NCBI RefSeq assembly: GCF_001905725.1
Contig: NZ_LIWB01000014.1
Coordinates: 1-64,000, forward strand
Length of the DNA stretch: 64,000 bases
Direction: 5' to 3'
Source of the DNA: Streptomyces sp. CB02400
Lineage (GTDB): Bacteria > Actinomycetota > Actinomycetes > Streptomycetales > Streptomycetaceae
The stretch's first letter is position 1, and the number at the start of each line of letters is the position of its first letter. Positions 33,607 to 41,116 of the stretch are shown here, piece after piece. The notes beneath the pieces were generated by a model, which had not been told where the DNA came from, searched no databases, and saw only the letters and a program-made list of their open reading frames with translations. The translations under genes were made by a program, and so were the position numbers.

Positions 33607-34020
33607 TCAGCCGGCGGCGTTGTCGACACGGAGCCGTACCTGTTCCTCCAGGCGCCGGAGGCTGGAGTCCAGGGCGTCGCCGACGGCCTTCTCGCCCGGG
33701 TCGTGGCTGTCGTCGAAGAAGGAGAGGTGCACCGTGACCTCGCTGGCCCCGCTGCCGATGCCGGCGACCTGGAGCCAGCCGGTGTAGCTGCCCTGCTCGC
33801 GCGTGCCCCATTCGAGCCGCATCTGGTCCCGCTGGGCGCGGAGCAGCGCGGAGGTGTCCTCGTCGGAGCGGTCCTCGTGCACGGTGACGGCGGGCAGCTC
33901 CTCGGCGTGCACGTGCAGGGCCTCGGGCAGCCAGTCGCCCATCTGGTCGACGTTGGCCGCCTGGTCGAAGACGTGCTCGGGTGATGCGGGCATCGTGTGT
34001 GAACGCTCGTACTCGGTCAT
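33607..34020 (-). CDS. SRPBCC (START-like) family protein
   Basis: 137 residues with the polyketide-cyclase/START-like pattern: an N-terminal strand YERSHTMPASPEHVFDQAANV, a WLPEAL segment, and a long C-terminal helix DALDSSLRRLEEQVRL. Such proteins bind hydrophobic ligands. It lies upstream of the aldehyde oxidase genes on the same strand. CO-dehydrogenase gene sets also carry an SRPBCC protein (CoxG), so a helper role for the oxidase is possible but only inferred. Confidence 0.7.
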   Translation of the reverse strand: MTEYERSHTMPASPEHVFDQAANVDQMGDWLPEALHVHAEELPAVTVHEDRSDEDTSALLRAQRDQMRLEWGTREQGSYTGWLQVAGIGSGASEVTVHLSFFDDSHDPGEKAVGDALDSSLRRLEEQVRLRVDNAAG

Positions 34021-34092
34021 CGCGGTACCGTCCCTCGTCTCGGTTGTCCGGCAGGGCCGGGGCCGCCGTGCGGGCAGCCCCGGGACAGGGCG

Positions 34093-34287
34093 CTATTCGT
34101 TGCCAAAGACCGCCTTCTGCACCTCGTCGGGGCCGTCGAACCGCTTGGTGCCGGTCTGCCCCAGCTTCTTGACGAGGGTGTCGTCCGCGCCGTTGCTCCT
34201 CGCCACCGAGACGAGGTCGTCCTTGTCGGCGGGGTAGTCGGCGCCCTTGAGGGCCTTCTGCAGGTCGATCGGGTTGAGGTCGGCCAT
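34093..34287 (-). CDS. DUF2795 small protein
   Basis: 64 residues. The sequence NPIDLQKALKGADYPADKDDLVSVARSNGADD is typical of the DUF2795 family, with a small helical fold and many acidic and basic residues. The C-terminus carries KRFDGPDEVQKAVFG. The ATG at 34287 has GGGAGG at good spacing. No function is known; in actinomycetes such genes often lie near stress or accessory genes. Confidence 0.75.
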   Translation of the reverse strand: MADLNPIDLQKALKGADYPADKDDLVSVARSNGADDTLVKKLGQTGTKRFDGPDEVQKAVFGNE

Positions 34288-34411
34288 GGCAGCCTCCCGT
34301 GGTGGAGCGGCGCGGCGTGTCCGCGCGGGGAAGTGGCGGGTACCCAGGGCGCCCGGGGGTGATTCAGCCCTGGTCCCCGGCCCTGAACCGAGTAGGCGGC
34401 GCCGCCGGTCC

Positions 34412-34425
34412 GAGTACGCGTACTC
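34412..34425. promoter_or_regulatory. Perfect 14-base palindrome in divergent intergenic region
   Basis: GAGTACGCGTACTC is a perfect palindrome, 67 bases before the acyltransferase start and 125 bases before the DUF2795 start on the opposite strand. It has the size and symmetry of a dimeric repressor site. No regulator is assigned. Confidence 0.4.
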
Positions 34426-34491
34426 AGGCGTGGGGAGCCCGCCGCGCCCGAAGCTGACCGGCAGGAATCCCGTCTGCCGGAAGGACGTCCC

Positions 34492-35202
34492 TTGCTCAGC
34501 CGTGCCGCCGCCGTCCTGCTGCCGTTGTTCGGGCGGCTCACCGTCACCCGTGAGACCGACGGGCCGTTCCCCGCCGGCAGTGTCTTCGTCGCCAACCACG
34601 ACTCGACGGCCGATCCGGCGCTGGTGCTGGCCGCCCTGCGCGGGGTGGGCGTGACACCGGTCGTCCTGGCGACGGCGGGGCTGTGGCGGGTGCCGGTGCT
34701 GGGGCGCGCCCTGTCGAAGGGCGGTCATGTTCCCGTGCACCGGGGGTCGGCCCGCGCGGCGGACGCGCTGGAGGCCGCGGCGGAGGCGGTGCGGTCGGGA
34801 CGCCATGTGCTCATCTACGCGGAAGGGGGTCTGCCGTCGCGCCTGGACGCGGGGTGTGCCGCGCCCCGGCCGTTCCGTACGGGTCTGGCACGGCTGTCGG
34901 CCGCGACCGGCGCGCCGGTCGTCCCCGTGGGCCAGGCGGGGGCCCGGCGGCTGGCCTCCGGGCCGGTCGCCAAGCAACTGGCCGGTGTGCTCACCGCCCC
35001 GTTGCGCCGTCCGCGTCTCCATGTCCACATCGGCCGTCCCGTGCGTCTGCCGCCCGGCACGGCGACCGGGACGGCGACGGCGCACCGCGCGGTCAGTGCC
35101 GCCTGGCGGCGGGCCGCCCGGGCCGTGGGCGAGCCGGCCTGCGACGGCCGGCCGAGCGGCTACCGGTCGCCCGTGTCGGTGCGGCCGGCCAGGCGTTCGT
35201 AG
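34492..35202 (+). CDS. PlsC-like 1-acyl-glycerol-3-phosphate acyltransferase family protein
   Basis: 236 residues. The HX4D catalytic motif is present as NHDSTADP near residue 38. The later EGxxxS-type motif reads AEGGLPSR near 108, with Gly-Gly in place of the usual Gly-Thr. Ends of the fold such as APVVPVGQAGARR match the family's fourth block. The TTG at 34492 has GGAAGGA about 8 bases upstream. It may acylate lysophosphatidate or another lipid acceptor; the variant second motif makes the substrate uncertain. The 3' end overlaps the convergent HTH gene by 43 bases. Confidence 0.75.
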   Translation: MLSRAAAVLLPLFGRLTVTRETDGPFPAGSVFVANHDSTADPALVLAALRGVGVTPVVLATAGLWRVPVLGRALSKGGHVPVHRGSARAADALEAAAEAVRSGRHVLIYAEGGLPSRLDAGCAAPRPFRTGLARLSAATGAPVVPVGQAGARRLASGPVAKQLAGVLTAPLRRPRLHVHIGRPVRLPPGTATGTATAHRAVSAAWRRAARAVGEPACDGRPSGYRSPVSVRPARRS

Positions 35203-35603
35203 CGCTGCCGGGCGGCCTGCGGGCTGCCCAGGCCGAGGCCGAAGGCGATCTCGGGCCAGGTCATGCCACGTCCGCGCGCCATCTCCAGGAGTCCGGCCTC
35301 CAGTTCGTCCATCTCCGCGCGGGCACGCGGTACGAGGCTCAGCGCGGCGGTGATGTCCGCGTGGTCCACCTCGGGCTCGCCGTCCTCGGGCAGCGCGGCG
35401 CCGCTGAGCAGGAAGGCCACGAGCCTGACCGCCTCGTGCGGGCCGATCACGCCGGGGTGGATCTGGCGGCGGCGCTGTGCGTCCGTGGCCGCGTGCCGCT
35501 CGGCGATGCGGAACAGGGAGGCGTGCACCCGTTGGACGCGTGCCGCGTCGGAACTCGGCGGGACGAAGGGGTCGTCGGGCTGTGCGGGGGTGATCGACGG
35601 CAT
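35160..35603 (-). CDS. Small helix-turn-helix DNA-binding protein
   Basis: 147 residues. The C-terminal third (EMARGRGMTWPEIAFGLGLG, then SPQAARQRYERLAGR) is a helix-turn-helix of the sigma-region-4-like type found in many short Streptomyces regulators. The N-terminal two thirds are helical with no known domain. The ATG at 35603 is used because the in-frame sequence above it runs across the promoter. A near-palindrome at 35629-35644 lies 25 bases upstream and may be its own operator, shared with the divergent SRPBCC gene. Confidence 0.65.
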   Translation of the reverse strand: MPSITPAQPDDPFVPPSSDAARVQRVHASLFRIAERHAATDAQRRRQIHPGVIGPHEAVRLVAFLLSGAALPEDGEPEVDHADITAALSLVPRARAEMDELEAGLLEMARGRGMTWPEIAFGLGLGSPQAARQRYERLAGRTDTGDR

Positions 35604-35628
35604 GGAACGAGCATCACAGGGTGAACAG

Positions 35629-35644
35629 TTTGTTGTCAACGAAA
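35629..35644. promoter_or_regulatory. Near-palindrome between HTH gene and SRPBCC gene
   Basis: TTTGTTGTCAACGAAA contains GTTGtCAAC with symmetric flanks and is AT-rich for this genome. It lies just upstream of the HTH gene and about 100 bases upstream of the divergent SRPBCC gene. Autoregulation is inferred only from the layout. Confidence 0.4.
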
Positions 35645-35740
35645 AACACCTACTGGCGGTCGATGACTTCGCGCACCCCCGCACGTCTACACCTGCGCGA
35701 GGCTCACCCGCCGAGACGCAGGACAAGAGGGGACGACACC

Positions 35741-36184
35741 ATGAGCGCCGAGCAGACCACCACCGACAGCGGCTTCTCCTACGACCTGACCCGCACGCTG
35801 GACGCCCCCGTGGACAGGGTGTGGCAGGCGTGGACCACTCCCGACCAGTACGCCCGGTGGGCGTACGCCGCTCCCGGCTCCGTCGAGATGGACGTACGGC
35901 CGGGCGGCGCCTGGAAGGCCACCATGGTCACGCCGGACGGCGGCGAGTTCCCGCTGACCGGGTCCTACCTCGGCGTCACCGAGAACCGCCTGCTGGTGGT
36001 GGGGATGGACGTGCCCGGGAGGCCCGAGCCGACGGTGATGACCGTGGAACTCGACGAGGACGGCGGCCGGACGCGGATCACAACCCGCCAGACGTGCGAC
36101 ACGGCGGAGGAACGCGACACGGCCGAGCAGGGCAGCACCATGCTCCTCGACAGCCTGACCGCCTTCCTGGCCGAGGGCGCCTAG
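35741..36184 (+). CDS. SRPBCC family protein, AHSA1 type
   Basis: 147 residues of the activator-of-Hsp90-homologue (AHSA1/START) family: LTRTLDAPVDRVWQAWTTPD at the N-terminus, the WAYAAPGSVEMDVRPGGAW segment, and a C-terminal helix with STMLLDSLTAFLAEG. Members bind hydrophobic ligands. In Streptomyces they often pair with an ArsR-type regulator; here the nearest regulator is the divergent HTH gene. The ATG at 35741 has GAGGGG about 9 bases upstream. Confidence 0.8.
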   Translation: MSAEQTTTDSGFSYDLTRTLDAPVDRVWQAWTTPDQYARWAYAAPGSVEMDVRPGGAWKATMVTPDGGEFPLTGSYLGVTENRLLVVGMDVPGRPEPTVMTVELDEDGGRTRITTRQTCDTAEERDTAEQGSTMLLDSLTAFLAEGA

Positions 36185-36355
36185 GCGCTCCGCCGGGTGC
36201 GGCGATGTGCCGTCGGTCGTCCGCGGCGCCGTCGTGGCCGGTCGCGCCCACGCGGCGGTAGCCGCACGTCGGTACGGTCCCGCGTGGTCGGACCCGTCCG
36301 CCGGTGCGACGCTGGGGTGGACAGGTTCCGAGGACGAGAGCCCTGGAGGGAGACC

Positions 36356-37834
36356 ATGGGACGGGACGTCCCGGCGCTCACCTTCACCCGCGAGGACCGC
36401 CGCCGCTACCGGATCAAGATGCAGGAGTGCCTGGAGACGTTCGCGCAGATGCTGCGCGAGTCGCGCTTCGAGGCCGAGCGGCCCCGGGTGGGGCTGGAGA
36501 TCGAGCTGAACCTGGTCGACGACCGGGCCGAGCCCGCGATGCGCAACACCGATGCGCTGGAGGCGATCGCGGACCCGGCCTGGGCGACGGAGCTGGGCCG
36601 GTTCAACCTGGAGATCAACATCCCGCCGCGGCGGCTCACCGCGGGCGGCCCCGACTCCTGGGAGGGCGAGATCCGCGCCGCGCTGAACCACGCGGAGCGG
36701 CGCGCCGGGTCGATCGGCACCCGTCTGATCATGACGGGCATCCTGCCCACCCTGCGTCAGGAGGACGTCGGCGAGGGAGCGCTGTCGGAGAACCCGCGCT
36801 ACCGGCTGCTCAACGACCAGATCTTCGCGGCGCGCGGGGAGGACCTGCACATCGAGGTGACCGGCATCGACCGGCTGCGCACCTACGCGGACACGATCAC
36901 TCCGGAGGCCGCCTGCACCAGCACGCAGTTCCACCTCCAGGTGTCCCCGGAGCGGTTCGCCGACTACTGGAACGCGGCGCAGGCGATCGCCGGCGTCCAG
37001 GTCGCGCTCGCCGCCAACTCCCCCTTCCTGTTCGGCAAGGAGCTGTGGCACGAGACCCGGATCCCGCTGTTCGAGCAGGCCACGGACACCCGCCCGCAGG
37101 AGATCAAGGTGCAGGGGGTGCGGCCCCGGGTGTGGTTCGGGGAGCGCTGGATCACCAGCGTCTTCGACCTCTTCGAGGAGAACCTGCGTTACTTCCCGGC
37201 CCTGCTCCCGCTGTGCGACGAGCAGAACCCGGCGGAGACGCTGGAGCGCGGCGACATCCCCGAACTCGGGGAGCTGACCCTGCACAACGGCACCATCTAC
37301 CGCTGGAACCGCCCGGTCTACGCCGTCGCCCAGGACAAACCGCATGTGCGGGTGGAGAACCGGGTGCTGCCCGCCGGTCCGACCGTGGCCGACACCCTCG
37401 CCAACGGCGCCTTCTACTACGGGCTGACCCGCGCCCTGGTGGAGGAGGACCGTCCGGTGTGGTCACGGATGTCCTTCTCGGCCGCCGAGGACAATCTGCG
37501 AATGGCGGCGCGGTACGGCATCGACGCCCGGCTGTACTGGCCCGGGATGGGCGAGGTGCCCGCCTCCGAACTGGTCCTGCGGCGGCTGCTGCCGCTGGCG
37601 CACCGCGGGCTGGAGCTCTCCGGCATGGACGACGCCTGGCGGGAGCCGCTGCTCGGCGTCGTCGAGCAGCGCTGTGTCACCGGCCGCAACGGAGCGGTGT
37701 GGCAGAAGGAGATGTTCCACCACATCGAGGCCTCGGCGCACTGCGGCCGGCACGAGGCGCTGCGGCGCATGACGCAGCAGTACATCGACTACATGCACCT
37801 CAACGCCCCGGTCCACACCTGGCCCGTCGACTGA
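36356..37834 (+). CDS. GCS2-family glutamate-cysteine ligase homologue
   Basis: 492 residues. The N-terminal region RPRVGLEIELNLVDD and FNLEINIPPRRL are the glutamate/ATP-binding blocks of the carboxylate-amine ligase GCS2 fold. Further conserved segments are CTSTQFHLQVSPE, LAANSPFLFGK and HVRVENRVLPAGPT. It may join glutamate to an amine or cysteine; actinomycetes use related enzymes in ergothioneine synthesis, but none of the other egt genes is here, so the substrate is unknown. The ATG at 36356 has GGAGGG five bases upstream. The hypE remnant begins directly after its stop codon, a sign of a rearrangement joint. Confidence 0.82.
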   Translation: MGRDVPALTFTREDRRRYRIKMQECLETFAQMLRESRFEAERPRVGLEIELNLVDDRAEPAMRNTDALEAIADPAWATELGRFNLEINIPPRRLTAGGPDSWEGEIRAALNHAERRAGSIGTRLIMTGILPTLRQEDVGEGALSENPRYRLLNDQIFAARGEDLHIEVTGIDRLRTYADTITPEAACTSTQFHLQVSPERFADYWNAAQAIAGVQVALAANSPFLFGKELWHETRIPLFEQATDTRPQEIKVQGVRPRVWFGERWITSVFDLFEENLRYFPALLPLCDEQNPAETLERGDIPELGELTLHNGTIYRWNRPVYAVAQDKPHVRVENRVLPAGPTVADTLANGAFYYGLTRALVEEDRPVWSRMSFSAAEDNLRMAARYGIDARLYWPGMGEVPASELVLRRLLPLAHRGLELSGMDDAWREPLLGVVEQRCVTGRNGAVWQKEMFHHIEASAHCGRHEALRRMTQQYIDYMHLNAPVHTWPVD

Positions 37835-37838
37835 TCCG

Positions 37839-38618
37839 GTCAACGACCTCGCGATGAGCGGGGCGCGTGCGGCGTACCTCTCGTGCGGCCTGACCCTGGA
37901 GGAGGGCGTCGAGATCGAGACGGTCGGCCGGGTCGCCGAGGCGATCGGTGCCGCGGCCCGTACCGCCGGGGTGCGGGTGGTGACGGGTGACACCAAGGTC
38001 GTGGAGGCCGGCCACGGTGACGGCGTGTACGTCAACACGGCGGGCATCGGTGTGGTCCCCGCCGGGGTGGACCTGCGTCCGCAGCGGGTGGTTCCCGGCG
38101 ATGTCGTCCTGGTGAGCGGCACCATCGGTGTGCACGGCGTGGCCATCATGAGCAAGCGGGAGAACCTGCGGTTCGAGACCGCGGTCGAGAGCGACTGCGC
38201 GCCGCTCGGCGGGCTCGTCGAGGCGATGCTGGCGGTCACCCGGGATCTGCATGTGCTGCGCGATCCGACCCGCGGGGGTCTGGCGGCCTCGCTCAACGAG
38301 ATCGCCGTGGCGTCGGGGTGCGGGGTCGTCGTCCAGGAGCGTGCCGTCCCGGTGCCGCCGCCGGTGGCCGGCGCCTGCGCGATGCTGGGGCTCGACCCGA
38401 TGTACGTGGCCAACGAGGGCAAGCTCGTCGCCTTCGTGCCGCGCGGGCACGCGGACGCGGTCCTGGCCGCGATGAAGGCACATCACCTGGGTGCCGACGC
38501 CGCCGTCATCGGCGAGGTGGTCGCGGAGCACCCCGGCATGGTGGTCGCGCGGACCGGGCTCGGGGGGACCCGGGTGGTGGACCTGCCGATGGGCGAACAG
38601 CTCCCGCGGATCTGCTGA
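37839..38618 (+). pseudogene. hypE: HypE (hydrogenase maturation) lacking its N-terminal part
   Basis: Homology begins at VNDLAMSGARAAYLSCG, normally about 90 residues into HypE, only four bases after the stop of the ligase gene. The remaining 255 codons look well kept: VRVVTGDTKVVEAGHGDG, ISGTIGVHGVAIM-like GTIGVHGVAIMSKREN, DLHVLRDPTRGGLAASLNEIA, and the C-terminal PRIC, whose last Cys carries the carbamoyl/cyano group in HypE. The missing part holds the N-terminal ATP-binding half of the AIR-synthase-like fold. An ATG at 37854 could start a short protein but no ribosome site is evident. No other hyp or hydrogenase gene is in the window. A deletion remnant is the simplest reading. Confidence 0.75.
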
Positions 38619-38626
38619 ACGGTGCG

Positions 38627-38676
38627 CGCCTGCGCGCCACCCGGGCGGTCCGGGCGGTCCGGGTGGCGCGCAGGCG
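38627..38676. terminator. Bidirectional terminator hairpin
   Basis: CGCCTGCGCGCCACCCGG (38627-38644) is matched perfectly by its complement at 38659-38676, an 18-bp stem with a 14-base loop. It fills the gap between the convergent hypE remnant and the FAD-domain gene, ending exactly at the latter's stop codon. Confidence 0.85.
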
Positions 38677-39438
38677 TCAGCGGCCTGCGGTGCGGTCCAG
38701 GAGCGCGGTCACCTCACGGCGCACCTCGTCCCGCGCCTCGGCGGGCAGTGATCCCAGGTCCGTACGGTCCAGGGCCCGCAGCACCTCCTCGGCTCCGGTG
38801 TGGCAGGGCGTGGTCTCGCTGATCACCTCGTAACCGTCCCGGACGGCGACGAAGAGGCTGCGGGCGCCGTCGCTCCCGGTGTGCACGGCGGTGGCGACGA
38901 CGAGGGGCGGCGGCCCGCCCGCCTCACCGTCCGCCTTGTAGTATCCGCTGGCCACGGGGTCGCGCCAGCGGATACCGAGCAGCAGATGGCGCTTGGCCAC
39001 CACTTCGGCCAGGTCGGTCTCGTAGGCGCCGTCCCGGTCCAGTACGGTCGCCCGCGCGTCCAGGACCAGCGCCGCGGGCAGCAGACAGCGCAGGGTGCTG
39101 CCCACGATGTTGCCGCCGACGGTGGCCGTCCGGCGTACGGCGCCGGTGCCCACGGTGGAGGCCGCCCGGCGCAGCACGTCCGGCACCCGGTCGTCCACCT
39201 GGTGCAGCAGGACGGCGGAGCCCAGCGCCTCGCGTTCTATGAGGGTGGCCTGGGGGAGCTTGCGCAGGGACATGGCCTGCTCGGGGAAGCCGTCGCGTTG
39301 CCAGAGGGCCCACACGAGGGTGGCTCCGCCGACGGGCACCGCTCCTTCGGCCAGATACCGCTGAGCTTCGGACAGGGATGTGGGCAGACGCAACAGCACG
39401 ACGGTCGACCTGCTTTCCTGAACGGGTCCGGAAACCAC
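38677..39438 (-). CDS. Stand-alone FAD-binding (molybdopterin dehydrogenase-type) protein
   Basis: 253 residues. The two FAD-contact loops of FAD_binding_5 proteins are recognisable: VPVGGATLVWA near residue 35 and TATVGGNIVGS near 105. The C-terminal part resembles the CO-dehydrogenase flavoprotein C-terminal domain, with the RWRDPVASGYYK region. Such a subunit normally works with iron-sulfur and molybdenum subunits, but none is adjacent; the three-subunit oxidase at 29.9-33.6 kb has its own FAD subunit. The start shown is a GTG at 39438; a later start is possible. Its place between the WGR gene and the hybrid synthase region may mean it is an accessory oxidoreductase for that pathway, which is inference. 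Confidence 0.65.
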   Translation of the reverse strand: MVSGPVQESRSTVVLLRLPTSLSEAQRYLAEGAVPVGGATLVWALWQRDGFPEQAMSLRKLPQATLIEREALGSAVLLHQVDDRVPDVLRRAASTVGTGAVRRTATVGGNIVGSTLRCLLPAALVLDARATVLDRDGAYETDLAEVVAKRHLLLGIRWRDPVASGYYKADGEAGGPPPLVVATAVHTGSDGARSLFVAVRDGYEVISETTPCHTGAEEVLRALDRTDLGSLPAEARDEVRREVTALLDRTAGR

Positions 39439-39533
39439 GGCGTTTCACGGGGTGATCACGAGCACTGCATTGTCCTTACCCATTCGGGGGCGCATACAGG
39501 GCTCACGGGTTCGCCGAGCGCGTCCGCCGGCGG

Positions 39534-40985
39534 TCACTGGAGCCGGCGGATCTCCCCGCGCACCCGGTAGAAGCCGCCGGCCGCCGGGTGCAGCGCGTCC
39601 ACGACATAGCGTGCGCCGGGCACCCGTATCGCCCGCGGGAACTGCACGTTCCACGAGCCGTCGTAGCCCTCGGACACGACGTGGACGCGCAGCCGGCCGT
39701 GCTGCTGGACGCATTCGACGACGACGGCACCGGTGGGGGCCTGGGCGACGGTCGCCACCGCGGTCGCGGCCGTGGCCGGCGCGTAGGTCGGCAGGGCCGC
39801 GGCGAGCTTGACGTCCCGCGCGACCGGCACCGTGCCCTGCTGCGCCGCGGAGACGGCGGCCTCGCTCGCGTCCACGCACACCAGCGAACCGTCCGTGGTC
39901 ACCAGGTACAGCCGCTCGTTGCGGTACTGCATGGACAGCGCCGATCCGCCTCCCGTGCCGAGCTTCCACAGGCGCGTGCCGTCCCGGTCGAAGCAGTAGA
40001 CGGACGACGCGGCGTCACCGGCGAAGACGAACCGTCCGCCCGGTGAGGTGGCGCAGGAGTAGACGGCGCTGTCGCAGGCGTAGGTGGCCTCGATGGCGCC
40101 GGTCGCCTTCGACAGCCGCTGCACCACGCGGTGCGCCGTACCGGCGTAGACGGTGTCGTCCTCCTGCCAGCCGAACAGCACCCCGCCGCGGGTGGGGGTG
40201 TGCCACAACTCGCCGCCGCCGTCGGGCGCGTAGGCGGTGACACCCCCCTGGTGGCCGTGGTAGACGGCCCGGTCGTCGGCGCGGACCATCCAGGCGTGCT
40301 CACCCTGGCTGCGGCGGGTCCACTGGTGCTCGTCCTCGTGGTCGATGACGGTGAGGCGGCCGGCGCGGTCCGAGACGTTCAGCACCCCTTCGTGGATGTC
40401 CAGCCAGAAGATGTCGACGTCCGCGGCGATGTCGTAGGCGGCGAACGGCAGCTTCGAGGAGAGGTCGTAGACCCGGCCGTCGTCACAGCCCGCGTAGATC
40501 CAGAAGTCGTCCGCGACCAGGCACTTCACCCCGTCCGGCAGGCTGAAGCGGGCCAGTACCTCGCCCTCGTGGTCCAGGGTGAAGACGTCACCGGACTGAT
40601 TGCCGACCCAGCAGCGGTCGTCGTCGACGTGGATGCCGAACGCCGAGGAGCCGGTGCCGAACCGCCACAGCACGGGGGCCACGGCGCGCGCGGTGGACGG
40701 GGCCGAGGCCACCTGACGGCGGGTCACCGCGCGCGGGGCCCGCTGCCCCCGCACCGCCGGCTCGTAGCCCTTGCGGACCTTCTCCCCCACCTTCTTCGCC
40801 GCGGCGGCCCGCGCCTTCGCGACCGTGGGGAACGTCGTCGTCTGGGTCTGTCCCGTCGCGCCGATCCTGCCGTAGCGCACCGTCACCGTCTGGCCGTCGA
40901 CCGTCACTTCGTAGAACTTGTGCGCGGCGCCGTCCTCCTGCGACAGCTCCAGATACGTCGTCGACACCGTGGAACCGGCAGACAT
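39534..40985 (-). CDS. WGR-domain and beta-propeller (WD40/PQQ-like) protein
   Basis: 483 residues. The N-terminus (about 8-85) is a WGR domain: FYEVTVDGQTVTVRYGRIGA, ending in KVGEKVRKGYEP; WGR domains bind nucleic acid in PARPs. After a basic linker comes a repeat region (about 110-390) with strand patterns DDDRCWVGNQSGDVFTLDHEG, DGRVYDLSSK, DRAGRLTVIDHE, AVYHGHQGGVTAYAPDG and GDAASSVYCFDRDG, which reads as a six- or seven-bladed propeller. A C-terminal beta domain of about 75 residues ends the protein. It is cytoplasmic with no signal peptide. It is divergent from the hybrid synthase with 131 bases between starts. The function is unknown; WGR plus propeller proteins recur in actinomycetes. 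Confidence 0.8.
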   Translation of the reverse strand: MSAGSTVSTTYLELSQEDGAAHKFYEVTVDGQTVTVRYGRIGATGQTQTTTFPTVAKARAAAAKKVGEKVRKGYEPAVRGQRAPRAVTRRQVASAPSTARAVAPVLWRFGTGSSAFGIHVDDDRCWVGNQSGDVFTLDHEGEVLARFSLPDGVKCLVADDFWIYAGCDDGRVYDLSSKLPFAAYDIAADVDIFWLDIHEGVLNVSDRAGRLTVIDHEDEHQWTRRSQGEHAWMVRADDRAVYHGHQGGVTAYAPDGGGELWHTPTRGGVLFGWQEDDTVYAGTAHRVVQRLSKATGAIEATYACDSAVYSCATSPGGRFVFAGDAASSVYCFDRDGTRLWKLGTGGGSALSMQYRNERLYLVTTDGSLVCVDASEAAVSAAQQGTVPVARDVKLAAALPTYAPATAATAVATVAQAPTGAVVVECVQQHGRLRVHVVSEGYDGSWNVQFPRAIRVPGARYVVDALHPAAGGFYRVRGEIRRLQ

Positions 40986-41116
40986 GGCGAACCCCTCCCC
41001 AGACGGAACCCGCGGCCGTTCCGCCGGGTCCTACTGATCAAACCGTAGGGGCAGCCACTGACAATGGGGTCGGTCGTCGTCGCCGACCGGTCGCCCACGC
41101 ACGAACGAACGGACCC

